From: Xestospongia muta
Taxonomy: Eukaryota; Porifera; Demospongiae; Haplosclerida; Petrosiidae
NCBI GenBank assembly: GCA_963693285.1
Contig: OY848918.1
Location: forward strand, 9,675,156-9,739,155
Direction: 5' to 3'
DNA: 64,000 bases
In this document: positions 38,774 to 54,948 of the stretch, piece after piece
How positions within the stretch are numbered: the first letter of the stretch is position 1
Layout of the letters: every line of letters starts with the position of its first letter
Notes under the pieces: generated by a model
The model's database searches: none
What the model was told of the DNA's origin: nothing
The model's input: the letters and a program-made list of their open reading frames with translations, nothing else
Position numbers and translations under genes: made by a program

Positions 38774-39117
38774 CAGGTAACATTAACTGACACTCCAAGT
38801 GGATCTGGATATACCAGTAGTGTGCTGTTGTATATGAGGAGATCAGAATCAATTAACCCATTGTCCATCAGACAAAGTAGTATTAGGTAATGCACACTTC
38901 AGAGGAGAATAGTTAACATGGTCTTTTGTGATGTAAATATGATTAATGTATGAGCCATTAGGATAACAATCTTCTTTGAGCATCAGGTAAATACCTAGAA
39001 CATTATTAATAAATGATATACTATATATTAATTCACTTACCTGAGTTTGGTGGACACTTACTAATAACTTCATTGACACATAACAAGAAGATACTCAGCA
39101 GTAGTAGTATTGACATT
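38774..39117 (-). pseudogene. Receptor 5'-end remnant fused to V-ATPase copy 2 flank
   Basis: Signal exon (about 39,042-39,117, MSILLLLSIFLLCVNE) and the first half of the Cys-rich Ig-like exon (CYPNGSYINHIYITKDH) run, at about 38,857, directly into part of a later Ig exon (LLIYNSTLLVYPDPLG-like), which ends abruptly against V-ATPase 5' flank at about 38,774. A collapsed receptor gene. Confidence 0.85.
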
Positions 39118-39375
39118 GTCTTATAGTCGTTATATAGAAGTTCATTGATCCTTCTAGACAGATACTAACCAAACACAAACCAAATACTGATTACTACAAG
39201 GAAACACACCCCTCTAACTTTGAATGTACAAACAATCTATGTTATGATGGCTGTTATTTTATTATAATGTGTTAGGGTGACAGATTTTTTAAAAATAGAA
39301 TTGATCATGAAATCTATTAAATTATCCAATTGTATTTTTTAAAACGCTACAAGCAAAACAATAGGATTCTAAATA

Positions 39376-39480
39376 TATTATCTTGGGTTCTTGTCACTAT
39401 AAGAATCCTGAGAGAGGAGAGAGTTACTAATTACTTCGCTGACATATAACAAGAAGATAGTTAGTAGTAGTAGTTCTGAC
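39376..39480 (-). pseudogene. Junction remnant: V-ATPase last-exon scrap plus receptor signal exon
   Basis: 39,376-39,411 resembles the start of the V-ATPase last exon (TATCTTGGGTTC, AAGAATCCTGAGAGA). It passes through a short GA stretch into a receptor signal exon (39,421-39,477) whose ATG is TTG. Confidence 0.8.
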
Positions 39481-40141
39481 AATGTCTTATAATATAAGCT
39501 CATTGATCCTTATAGACAGATACTAACTAATCACTAACCAAACACTAATTGTTATAACAAGAAAATACACCTCTCTAACTTTGAATGTACAAACAATCTG
39601 TGTCATGATAGCTATTATATATAAATAGTTTATTATAAACAGTATTCATATAAACAACAAAACTGCTACTTTAAATCTGATAGGGTGACAGATTTTTTTT
39701 AAATAGAAATAATCATGAACTCTATTAAAGCATCCAATTGTGTTTCAGAAAGAGCTATAAACATACTTCAAGATTCATACCTAAATCAGAAAAACATAGT
39801 TTTAAGTTGTATTATTATTAACAGTGTTTGTCTCAACACTGGATAAAAAATGATTAATGTAATGGAGAATTGCCACAATATTTATTATATTTTCTGACAA
39901 TTGTCACTAATTCTGTGTCCATGACCAGGATCAGTGTGTGAGGTGCTTCTTCAGTCAACAACATCATGGTTTTACTATTCATAGAGAAGCATTCCAAATT
40001 GAATCAATAACAAAACTGTCATACTACAACAGATATACACACAAATAACTATATATTAACTTATACATTTATTATTAGTCAACTAAACACATTTAAGTCA
40101 CTTAATTAGTTCATTTGAAATACAACAACTATTTTTAGTTG

Positions 40142-40480
<339 letters not shown>

Positions 40481-40489
40481 TTAATAATA

Positions 40490-41112
40490 TTATTGGAGCC
40501 TTTTATATAATCTTCAATATATATCCAACATTGTACATATATTAGTTATGGGATGGTTACTGTACTAAATAAAGAAATGGAGAAATATGAATTACTTCAT
40601 TGGGTTATTGTAAACATGGTTAGTACTAGTTATTATATTCATTTATAACAGTAAACCAAACTACCAATAAACACTACATTAAAAACATGTGTTGTCCATG
40701 CTACAACTAAATGTTGAAAATTGGAAGACTGTAAATTAAACACAAACTAAATGAAATGCATGTTGTGTTGTTGTCTTAAGTTACTGTCAGTTAATTACAT
40801 GTATACGTACATTACATGTATATACATCTACTATATCTACTAATAGATATTGGATTATGCCAATTCATCTAAAGTTTTGTCATAATAGTTTTGTAAGCTG
40901 TTTATTTGTCCAACTAGTGGAAATAAATTATAGTGCCAGTATATTTAAAAGATGAAATAACAAATATTTCTTAAATGCAACAACAAGAATAGCAATAACT
41001 TAAAAACAATTACAATTTAACAACAACATAACAACAATTGACAACAATTTAACAACAACATGACAACAATCACAATTATTGGCAACATAGTCAGTTACTA
41101 TGTAATACTAAT
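40490..41112. other. Class-2 flank and CAA-rich tract
   Basis: 40,490-40,870 parallels the 5' flanks at 12,200 and 29,740. 40,970-41,085 is a degenerate (CAA)n/CAACATAACAA tract. No gene. Confidence 0.55.
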
Positions 41113-44100
41113 TCATATTGACTCATAGACACTGGTACCAGCAATATCTGTTGTTGACAGTTGACACTCATCATATATCACTTTACTCTCATCAGTTGGT
41201 TTAGACTGATGAAGACTGTATGGTTCACAGACTTGCATTTCAATATCTTCATCAGGTCTATAGATAGACAGCGTATTAGTTAACACATAGTAACAGAAAT
41301 ATGACAACTTACCCACTCTTTTTTTGATGTTCACTTTTAGAGGTAACAGTTTCTGTCCTATTGAGTCTGTATAAAATTAAAGTAAATTTAAACATGAATA
41401 ATAAAGATTTACTATACCATCTGTTATGTATAAACTATATTACATTAGCAATAGAACAAGTTATCACTAAAGATAACAATATAATAATTTACCCACTGTC
41501 TTCTTGATGTTGATCTTTAGTAGAAATGACAACTAGTCTGTATCAAATATGATACATCTTTATATATGTAAACTTTTCTTACCGTCGGATGTGTATAAAT
41601 TGTATTACATTAGCAATAGAACAAGCTATCACTACAGATAACAATATACCAACAAGTACACCCAGTCCAGTAATAGAACTAGTACAAGATATTAATATAA
41701 ACATCAAATATTAGAGATAGTACCTTTTACTGCTATCAGTATACAATGTAGGATCTGTCATTGATGGCTTAACTGTTGATGATGGATCAACTAATGTTTC
41801 ATTAGGAACAATTGTCCATGCTCCATAACCATTAATAGTGTAACCACGTACACCAAAAAGATAACAGGTGTTACTTATTAGATTACTTATAGTCACATTT
41901 ACACTACTTGTATTAGTTTTTATCATTGGAATAAACTCATCCCTAGGAGAACAACCACAATCAGACTGATGAGTAGTGTACCCTATCTCATATGTGATAA
42001 TAGGATAGTCTACAGGAATATAACTAGGTACACTCCATGAGATAACAGCCCATGTAGTAGACATCAAACTGGATAATGTACCAACTGGACCAGGAACTGA
42101 GTAGAAAGTATATTTATTACCTATCATAACTGATAATGTACTTACTAGTTCCAATCTGTACTTCAACAGGATCACTGAAGGGACCTTTTCCAATAGAGTT
42201 CACACCAGCTACACTCATGTTATATACATTACCTAATACTAGATCGTTCACAATGATATATTTCTCAGTACTGGTGAGGTTGTATGTGATACTATTGTTA
42301 CTAATGATCACAATATACTCAATGATTCTACCATTACGTAGATGACAATCAATCTCTTCCCAAGTGATCCTGTTGGCTATTAAATTTACTGAAAAAGCCA
42401 TATTAATCTTTGGTGATCCAAGTGGAACTATAAATGTTTGTAGTTTATCAACATTAATAATTACATTTTACCTGAAGTGGGTTTTGTTTCATCAAATATC
42501 ATCACTGGACTAGACTCTCCTAATACATTACCAGCTCTCACTGTGATGATATAATTCATACCACTGAACAATTCTCTTAATATATAACTGAATGTTGTAG
42601 TGAACTGATAAGGGGTAACAGAGACCAATGTCACATTTACTGATGTTAATAAAGGACAAAGTGGACTATAGGAGATGTTGTAGTATGTTACATAGTTCCC
42701 ATCTTCACTATTAGGACTAGTCCAATTCACTCTAATAAAAGTATTTGAGAGATCAATTACTAATAGACTAGTTACTGGTGTAGGAACTAGACAAAGAAAT
42801 AAAATCACATTGTGTTCATCCAAATTTGGACTCACCATTAAACCTTAACAATGTTTGTGTACTATTAATTGAAGGAAGATCTTTATATGAGTACACACTG
42901 ATGTTATATGTACTCAATGTTAGTCCATTGATTATAACTTCGTGTTCTGTAGTAGATAATATCTTGTTGATACCTACTCCAGTAGTAGAGTTAATGACAA
43001 TGACATATCCATTAGTCTGTGATGACATAGTCCAGTTGAGTTTAATACTAGTCTCATTTAAGATATATGCCATCACATTAGATGGAGGACCACTGGGTCC
43101 TACAAAATGAAATGTTTGCTAATAGATCATAGCAGAACTACTTTGGAGCCCATGGGATTAACAGTCACAACTGTTAAGTTTGGTGTTTGCTACTTAAGTA
43201 ACATTGAATAAAGCAACATTATTTTGGGTTCCAATGGAACAGTTAAAACTAGTAAATATCCTAAACAAATATTATGTGAATATTTTTTTGTTTGCTAAGT
43301 AAGCAGTAGCTAATAGAACAAACTCTATTTTGTTTACGTATATTACTTAAGATATGAGAACAAAGTTATGGAAATCCTAATGCATTACAGTAGTATCTAT
43401 ATGATATCAGATGAATAGCTATATACCTTGTAATATCACAGTGTCACTGTAGTTCACTCCTTTATACATTGCTATACAGGTAACATTAACTGACACTCCA
43501 AGTGGATCAGGATATACCAGTAGTGTGTTGTTGTATATGAGGAGATCAGAATCAATTAATGTATACATTGAGTTGTACTTCATCACTCCATTCACTAACC
43601 AGTAAACATCAGTAGTAGCATTAACAGTAGTTGTAATACAATCAATATGATATTGAGTGTTTTGAAGTTCAGTAATTGATGGGATAAATATCCAATTTAC
43701 TGCTAAAATTACTAAATTACAAAGCAAAAATTATAATAAACTTCTGTAACGTAAATACCTGAAAATAATGTCTGTACACTAGTTCTATTACTAGCTGGTC
43801 CCAGTATATCTTGATATGCTCTGATTGTGATGTTATAAGTTGTTCCTGGTATTAGTCCCTTCAGTGTCATCACATTCTGACTACCTTTCTTCACCTGTTG
43901 TGTCACAGTGTGTGTGTCACTAGTGGCATTGACTACATATCCATCAGCATCAGATGGAACAGGTATCCAACTGACAGTGATAGTGGTAGTTGTCTTGTTG
44001 ACCAGAATAGGAGGAGAGGGAGTAAATCCTGGAACTGACAGGATTACAAAACTCATATAATCACAGTAATAAAGTACTTACCAGTTACTGTAAGATATAG

Positions 44101-44597
44101 ATATCTACGAATCTCACTAACTCTTTCATAACACAAATGTATATGATCACCATTATTGGTTGACTGACTAAATATTCCACTACTGATCTCCTCTGCATAC
44201 CAAGTAACAGTAAGATTACGAACAATTGTATTATTAATACTATAAAGTGTTTGATTCTCAATACTACAATTGTATCCAAAGTGTGGTGATACACAATTAA
44301 ATTTGTTACTTGTACTATTGTAAAACCATCCAAAATTCTTTTCCAGTCCACTTAGAATACACTGTAGTGTGTATTGTTGTGGTAGAACTGTCATTTCAGA
44401 AGGAAGTTCAACAACACTGAAGTTTAAGATTACTACATGTTCTAAAGTAGATCAGTAACAAATGAGAGTATGTACTAGTACAATATGAGATATAACTTAC
44501 TGAATATATTAACAGTGATGATGTTGGTAGTAGGATCAGAACAACTACTAGGTAGACAACACTTGAATGTATTGTTATTATTATTTGCATCAAGTTT
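41113..44597 (-). pseudogene. Short-tailed Ig/FN3 receptor D, 5'-truncated and frameshifted in the tail
   Basis: Exons from the end of the Cys-rich Ig-like domain (NTFKCCLPSSCSD) through Ig, FN3, Ig and four FN3 exons are all open and well spliced. They are followed by a TM exon (GLGVLVGILLSVVIACSIAN, 41,583-41,690) and a tail exon containing KVIYDECQL and C-terminal SVYESI (ITIM-like S-x-Y-x-x-I). The signal exon and first half of the first domain are missing: at about 44,597 the gene is fused to V-ATPase copy 3 3' flank. In the tail, an extra A (TCTAAAAGTG for TCTAAAGTG, about 41,335) shifts the frame so that splicing to the last exon gives an early stop. Compared with pseudogene C its ectodomain is well preserved, so damage looks recent. 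Confidence 0.85.
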
Positions 44598-45045
44598 TTA
44601 AAATTTTTAAAAAAACTGATCATGAACTCTATTAAAGTATAGTATTATAGAAAAAAACAAAAACTGACAAGATTCATACCTACATCAAAAAAACATACTT
44701 TTAAGTTGTATTATTACCAACAGCATTTTTTAAGGCACAGGATAAAAGTGACTTTATACTACTAATGTAGTATAGAATTGATTCAATATTTATTTTATTT
44801 TCTGACAATTGTCATTGATGCTGTGTCCATGACCAGGATCAGTGTGTGAGGTACCTCTTCAGTCAACTACATCAAGGTTTTACTATTCATAGATAAACAT
44901 TCTAAATTGAATCAACAACAAAACTGTTCATACTACAACAGATATAATAGATAATACATTAAATTATACATTTATTATTAGTCAACTAAACACATTTAAG
45001 TCACTAAATTAGTCCAATTGAAAATACAACAAATATTTTTAATTG
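44598..45045. other. 3' flank of V-ATPase copy 3
   Basis: Parallels 34,170-34,615 downstream of copy 2. No gene. Confidence 0.6.
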
Positions 45046-49291
<4,246 letters not shown>

Positions 49292-50093
49292 AATTCTCTT
49301 TCTTCAAGTCCTGAACTTAGCCTTGTTAAACACCCACGCAATATAGACCATGTGATCTGAACGGTCTCATTCCCATACGGATGTACTTCCGTGCCAAATT
49401 ACGAGCCCCTCCTCCACTTCTCTGTTGACGAAATAGCGACAGATCTAGTAAGTGCAGTAATTTACAAGATAAACAAAATATAAAAGCTAATATAAATTGA
49501 AAGAAATATTGATATTACAAGCTATAGTTTAATAATTTAACTAAGGTTCAAAGGATTCTCATTGAAGTATAGGGCTTTTTATGGCTGTTTTATTCATTGG
49601 ATAGATTAGATGTAAAGAATTGCAGGTTTATATTCTCTGCCTTGAACAAACGTTGGTTTTGAGACTAGAGAAGGAGGTGTTTATGCATGTATACTAGACT
49701 AGTGTCACATCTATGATAACAATTTATATTTTAATAGTACAGAAGGTTTTATATCATTAAAAATTAAAGGGTGCCATAGGCCAAGCAAAGTTGAATCTTA
49801 AAGAAATTGGTTTCTGAATTGTTGACAGTCTAGACTTAATTTGATGACACAGCACTAGATGATATTGCCCCTTGTAGACCCATGCCACTCTAAGTGAATT
49901 CCTACTACATGTACACACTATACACCTGTAGTATGCAAGTATTACTCATTATATAAACTGTTTACAGTGAAGGTGTATTACTGATCTGTCACGATAGCAG
50001 TCAGCAGCTTATATAGTCTATCATTGATTGATCTAGTAACAAATTTCACTTTAATTATAATATTATTCTACCATACAGATATAGACTGTAGCT
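49292..50093. promoter_or_regulatory. Divergent intergenic region, V-ATPase A / beta-helix gene 1
   Basis: About 800 bp between two diverging start codons, so it should hold both promoters. The V-ATPase side (49,292-49,440) matches the flank of copy 2 up to about 38,770 and is the least AT-rich part. A TATAG-like element lies near 50,010, about 85 bp before the plus-strand ATG. No other gene seen. Promoter positions are inference. Confidence 0.5.
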
Positions 50094-53000
50094 ATGAGAG
50101 TGTCAATGTCATTATCTTCTATTTTTGTGTTGATGATTACTTTAACTGTCTCAGCTGATGATGTGATCGTTTACATTAACTCTTCATCACCATTGGCCTC
50201 CAATACCACTTCATGTGGTAATGTTACTACTCCTTGTTATACCTTTGATCTTGGACTGGATGTTGCTCAAGAAAAGCTAATGGAAACACATCAAATATCT
50301 ATTACATTAATAGTATCACAGGGTGAGCAATATGAACATACTAGTATGACTAATGGTGTCTTTGAAGAAGTTAATGGTTTATCAATCATTGGTGAAGTCA
50401 GTAATGATGGGATCATACTCACTGTAGTATCCTGTCAGAATAAAACAGGTTTTAGTTTTAAAAATTCCTCCAATATAACGATATTTGGTATAGAGTTTGA
50501 GGGGTGTGGTCAACTGCAGACTAGTACAAGTTACAATTTTAAAAATGACAGTAAAGGATTTCTAATATTCTATGTCGGACTGTATTTTCTTTATTGTCGA
50601 AATATCAATTTGACTTCCATCTCTGTCTTTAACAGTTCAGGTACTGGAGTTGTGTTATACAACATTGGAGGGACTAATGTTATAGATAAGTCAACGTTTT
50701 CACAAAATGAATTTAGTCAACATGATAATAACAGTGTTAAGGTTGGCGGAGGAGGAGGTGGAGTTTTTATTGAGTACTCATATTGCGTTCCCGGAAAGGA
50801 TGGAGATGAGTGTTTGGAAAATGGAAAGTCTAATGTACTCACACATTACACTACCGGCAATATTTTTTTAATACGTCATTCCACTTTTGTCAAGAACCTA
50901 GCTAATGTCAGTGACTACACAAATAATGCCTTCATTTTGCCACGTCAGCAATATCATGCTGCTTTTGGTCGTGGTGGTGGCCTCTCCTTATTCTTTCTGG
51001 GCAACGCCTCTCACAATGCAATCACAATTGATACTTGTTTATTTATGCACAATCGTGGCCTATGGGGTGGTGGGATTTTCATGGAGTTTCATGACAACTC
51101 AAACAACAATAATTTTACAGTCTTTGATTCTTACTTATTGAACAACAGCCTGTATTACAATGACGTTAACAATGAGGGTACAGGTGGTGGAGGAGTTAGA
51201 ACTGGATTTCTATTCTTAAAGGATCTCCATGCTCATAGTAACAACATAACTTTCTTTAATTGTACTTTTTCTAAAAATGCTGCTTATTATGGTGGTGGTT
51301 TATCTCTTAAACCAGCAAGGCAGCCTACTGATGATGGTAGTATCTATAATCTCAATGTTCTTGAGTTGCATGAATGCTATTTTGAGAATAATGTTGGTCG
51401 TATTGGTGCTGCTTTAGACCTCTCCTTATTTCATCCCTCGATTCATGGAAAACATATTCGACCACTTATATCAAACTGTACATTTATAAATAACCAAGCT
51501 ATTAATAGTGAATCAGGTGGACTAATTGGTGTGGGTACAGTATATGTAGATTCACTCCCAGTTGAATTTTTAGGAAATGTTTCTTTTATTAATAACAGTG
51601 GTTCAGCTCTTGCAGTAACTGGTTCTTATGTTACAATTGAACCCAGTTCTAATGTGAGTTTTTATAACAATTCTGGTAGAAATGGTGGTGCTATTGCTTT
51701 ATTTGGTAACACCTTTATTCTCATGAATGAAGACTCGATCCTTCATTTTGTTAACAACTCAGCTCAATACAAAGGTGGTGCTATTTATTATTTCAATGCA
51801 GGAGAACGTGATTTACTGTCCTCCAGAAATTGTTTTATTCGATATTATGACATTACAATTCGTCCTGAGAACTGGAAATCAACATTCTATTTTCAAGGAA
51901 ATACAATTGAACATATGGTTGGAGAGAGTAAACAAAACAATGCCATTTATGCTTCTACATTACTTCCTTGCATTTGGGGTGGAGCATTTGGTAATTCAGA
52001 TTACAACATGTACTCAATAAACAAAACATTTTGTTGGAACAACAACTGGAAATATAAAGTTCATCCTGATGTATACACCTCATGCATGCAACAGATTTCT
52101 TCTGCTCCTTCAGACTATCATTCATTTGAGGCCAATTATACCACAGTGCCTGGAAAAACAATTAAACTTAATCTGACAGTTTATGATGATCTTAAACATA
52201 ATGTGACAGATACTTCAATTTTCATAGCACGTATAATGAATGGTTCTGCTACATTTCGTGGTGAGAAACATTTCAAATTCAACTATATTTCACAAGAGTA
52301 TTTGGAATTACATGGTAAACCTAACTCAAAAATTGAACTACAAATAGAGACTTTAGATCCAATTGTTATACGTCAAATCATTACAGTCAAATTTGATACC
52401 TGTCCACCTGGATTTAAACCACCAAATGGGACTGATGACGACAGTATTTTCTCCTGTCAATGTTATGGCATTTCTGCATTTAAAAACTACTTGCTATGCA
52501 ATCAGGATAATTATACTTCACAAATTTTACGCACAGCATGGATTGGTTATAATTCTACTACTGAACCCAAACAGTTTGTAGTTGGTGAGACTCCTTACTT
52601 GTCATTTGATACACATGATCACTACATAGTACTTGTCAATGGGTCTGAACAATATCTGGACCAACTGTTTTGCATTTCAACTAACAGAAAAGGGACCCTC
52701 TGTGGACAGTGTCAAGATGGTTATGGGGTAGCTGTCAACTCGGATAATTACCACTGTGTTAAATGCACTGAAAAGGAAGACCAGTATTCATGGGTCTTCT
52801 ATGTTCTTAGCAGCTATCTACCAATTACAATATTCTTTGCAATTATTTTCATTTTCAGTATGACTGTAACCTTTGGACCACTCAATTCTTTCTTGTTCTT
52901 TGCACAAGTTATTACTACAACTGTGAAAATTGATGCTGATGGAATGATTCCACTTGAAACCCTAACAAATCCTGTTCCATATAAAGTCTTAAAGAGTCTC

Positions 53001-54449
53001 TATATCATACCATACGATATATGGAACTTAAATTTCTTCCGGCCTTATCTTGGACAATTTTGCTTACACAGCAAGCTAAACACATTAGATATTATGTCAC
53101 TGAGTTATATTGAAGCTTTTTATCCTTTAACACTGCTAGTTTTTTTTGTTATCATCATGACACTTTACAATAAAGGAGTACCAGTGATTGTATGTTTATG
53201 TCGACCTATACATCGTTGTCTAGCTCGATTTAGACAATGGAGTAAACTACGCCAGTCTTTCACTGGAGGTATGGCAGTATTTATTGTCATTTCATACACC
53301 AAATTCACACTGGTGTCTCTGCTTCTTCTTACTCCAATATACTTGTATGATCATTCTGGTACATCTGTTAGTCCAGTTCATTACTATGATGGAACAGTTT
53401 CCTTTCCCAGCTACAAGTACATCTTACCTGCCATTGTCATTCTTGCAACATTTGGTCTTATTTTACCTCTCATTCTTGCCTACCCTAGTTTGTTAAAGCT
53501 CCTTGAGTACCTGTCTCGTGGGCGACTGGAGTTGGGAAATTTCTACCCAAATTTAAAGTTTAAAGCATTTTTGGATGAATTCCATGGTTGTTATAAAGAT
53601 GGCACTGATAGAGAACTGGATTATCGCTGGTTTGCAAGTCTTTACTTCCTTTTACGTGTCATTCTTTTTGTTATATATACAGTAACGCCGTTCTGGAAGC
53701 GCCAATACTTAATTCAAATATTATTGTTTCTATTTGCAGCATTATTATTTGCTGTCCTCCGTCCTTACAAGAGCGATTGGTTGAACAATGTTGATGTGAC
53801 AATGTTTCTTCTTCTTGCTGCAATTTCATGCTTTAGTCTGTACAACCTTGTATTCACTTGGTTGGGAATTAATATTGAACTATGGGCATTTATTGTGCAA
53901 TACATACTTATCTTTATTCCTTTATTATACTTTATTGGATACTATCTTCTGCTTTTCTGTTCAAAATTTGAGTCATATCATAATGCTCTTCGTTCTCAAA
54001 ATAGAAGGAATCAAGCAGAACAAACTCAAGAACAGGATGAGTTTGAAAGAGATCGTGCTGCTCTAGTAGATAGCTCACATGTCCCTAATTTTCTAGATTA
54101 CATAGAAGATACAAGACATGAACCCCATGTAAGGCTTTCTAGTTCACACTCTTGGCACACACATCCTCCAGATAAAGACAACAACCAACCTAGAGTTAAT
54201 CGTCGGTCTATAAGTAATGAGAGATCACCTCTTCTCACTGGTTCTTCTCATCCCAGTACATCTGACAGCGGTAATACTGAAAGAGTTGTTGATGGTTTGC
54301 CTGAAGAAGAAGAAGGTAGTGAAAATGCAACTGATCGACCTGTACGTCCTAGTGAAGAGTATCATACAGCTAACAGTACTAATAGCAATCAAGGAGGATA
54401 TGGTACCATTGTATCCACTCTGGTATCACGGACATCACCTCCACCATGA
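50094..54449 (+). CDS. Large multipass protein with beta-helix-like ectodomain (gene 1, 1,451 aa)
   Basis: One uninterrupted reading frame. Signal peptide about 1-22 (SSIFVLMITLTVSA), then VIVYINSSSPLASN and a CG...PCYTFDLGLD motif like the N-terminal cap of pectin-lyase-fold proteins. Through about residue 600 there are repeated Gly-rich turns and F-x-x-N elements (GGGGGGVF near 217, RGGGLSLF near 292, WGGGIF near 324, YGGGLSL near 399, NGGAIAL near 530, KGGAIYYF near 559), resembling the GG(A/I/L/V)(I/L/V/Y) plus FxxN repeats of polymorphic outer-membrane proteins, with many N-x-S/T sites. A Cys box (LCGQCQDGYGVAVNSDNYHC, about 869-890) precedes about 8-9 hydrophobic segments (about 898-1,305). 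The tail of about 145 residues is cytoplasmic and acidic (EQTQEQDEFERDRAALV). The family is not one I can name; a receptor or adhesion role is inference. Paralogues follow at 54,949 and 60,608. Confidence 0.9.
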   Translation: MRVSMSLSSIFVLMITLTVSADDVIVYINSSSPLASNTTSCGNVTTPCYTFDLGLDVAQEKLMETHQISITLIVSQGEQYEHTSMTNGVFEEVNGLSIIGEVSNDGIILTVVSCQNKTGFSFKNSSNITIFGIEFEGCGQLQTSTSYNFKNDSKGFLIFYVGLYFLYCRNINLTSISVFNSSGTGVVLYNIGGTNVIDKSTFSQNEFSQHDNNSVKVGGGGGGVFIEYSYCVPGKDGDECLENGKSNVLTHYTTGNIFLIRHSTFVKNLANVSDYTNNAFILPRQQYHAAFGRGGGLSLFFLGNASHNAITIDTCLFMHNRGLWGGGIFMEFHDNSNNNNFTVFDSYLLNNSLYYNDVNNEGTGGGGVRTGFLFLKDLHAHSNNITFFNCTFSKNAAYYGGGLSLKPARQPTDDGSIYNLNVLELHECYFENNVGRIGAALDLSLFHPSIHGKHIRPLISNCTFINNQAINSESGGLIGVGTVYVDSLPVEFLGNVSFINNSGSALAVTGSYVTIEPSSNVSFYNNSGRNGGAIALFGNTFILMNEDSILHFVNNSAQYKGGAIYYFNAGERDLLSSRNCFIRYYDITIRPENWKSTFYFQGNTIEHMVGESKQNNAIYASTLLPCIWGGAFGNSDYNMYSINKTFCWNNNWKYKVHPDVYTSCMQQISSAPSDYHSFEANYTTVPGKTIKLNLTVYDDLKHNVTDTSIFIARIMNGSATFRGEKHFKFNYISQEYLELHGKPNSKIELQIETLDPIVIRQIITVKFDTCPPGFKPPNGTDDDSIFSCQCYGISAFKNYLLCNQDNYTSQILRTAWIGYNSTTEPKQFVVGETPYLSFDTHDHYIVLVNGSEQYLDQLFCISTNRKGTLCGQCQDGYGVAVNSDNYHCVKCTEKEDQYSWVFYVLSSYLPITIFFAIIFIFSMTVTFGPLNSFLFFAQVITTTVKIDADGMIPLETLTNPVPYKVLKSLYIIPYDIWNLNFFRPYLGQFCLHSKLNTLDIMSLSYIEAFYPLTLLVFFVIIMTLYNKGVPVIVCLCRPIHRCLARFRQWSKLRQSFTGGMAVFIVISYTKFTLVSLLLLTPIYLYDHSGTSVSPVHYYDGTVSFPSYKYILPAIVILATFGLILPLILAYPSLLKLLEYLSRGRLELGNFYPNLKFKAFLDEFHGCYKDGTDRELDYRWFASLYFLLRVILFVIYTVTPFWKRQYLIQILLFLFAALLFAVLRPYKSDWLNNVDVTMFLLLAAISCFSLYNLVFTWLGINIELWAFIVQYILIFIPLLYFIGYYLLLFCSKFESYHNALRSQNRRNQAEQTQEQDEFERDRAALVDSSHVPNFLDYIEDTRHEPHVRLSSSHSWHTHPPDKDNNQPRVNRRSISNERSPLLTGSSHPSTSDSGNTERVVDGLPEEEEGSENATDRPVRPSEEYHTANSTNSNQGGYGTIVSTLVSRTSPPP

Positions 54450-54948
54450 CAGTAGAGACAATATGCACGTGATAAATTAATACCTATACCATTTACTTAC
54501 TTTTTATGATATGAATGAGTGAGATTGATTATTATCTATAATTTATAACAAATATAAAATATGGGTAGCAAATTATTAATTAGTGTTGTGTTCTCCAAGA
54601 AGTGCGTGTTCTATGATATGATTCAATACTTGAGTTGAATAATCTTGATTACATAGTCCATTATCCAATTAATTATTATTATTAATTATTATTATTATTA
54701 TTATAATTATTAATTGTTATTGTGGTCAATGTTATTTTAACGTGATAGTGCAGTCACTCCCACGTGGTCAATGTTATTTTAATGTGATAGTGCAGTCACT
54801 CACATCTGATAAGAGAGATGTTATCTCTGATATATCATTTTTAATAATCCATTTTGAAGGCTGAAAGACACAATAAGTGAGTAGATTTAACCACAGTTTT
54901 AATATATTATCCTTTGTTCTCCATCATTACAGTTACAGTTATAAAACC
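54450..54948. other. Intergenic region between beta-helix genes 1 and 2
   Basis: Contains an ATT-rich simple repeat (about 54,667-54,720), a duplicated 42-bp motif (54,722-54,805) and a probable 5'-UTR intron of gene 2 (GTGAGT at about 54,875 to ATTACAG at about 54,931). Confidence 0.5.
54722..54805. repeat. Two tandem 42-bp repeats upstream of beta-helix gene 2
   Basis: GTGGTCAATGTTATTTTAA begins at 54,722 and again at 54,764; both copies continue GTGATAGTGCAGTCACTC. The position 140-230 bp upstream of the start codon makes a regulatory role possible, but nothing else supports it. Confidence 0.9.

Noticed and set aside
54877..54948. Upstream start codon for beta-helix gene 2
   Set aside because: The extra residues are not shared with genes 1 and 3 and overlap a probable 5'-UTR intron.
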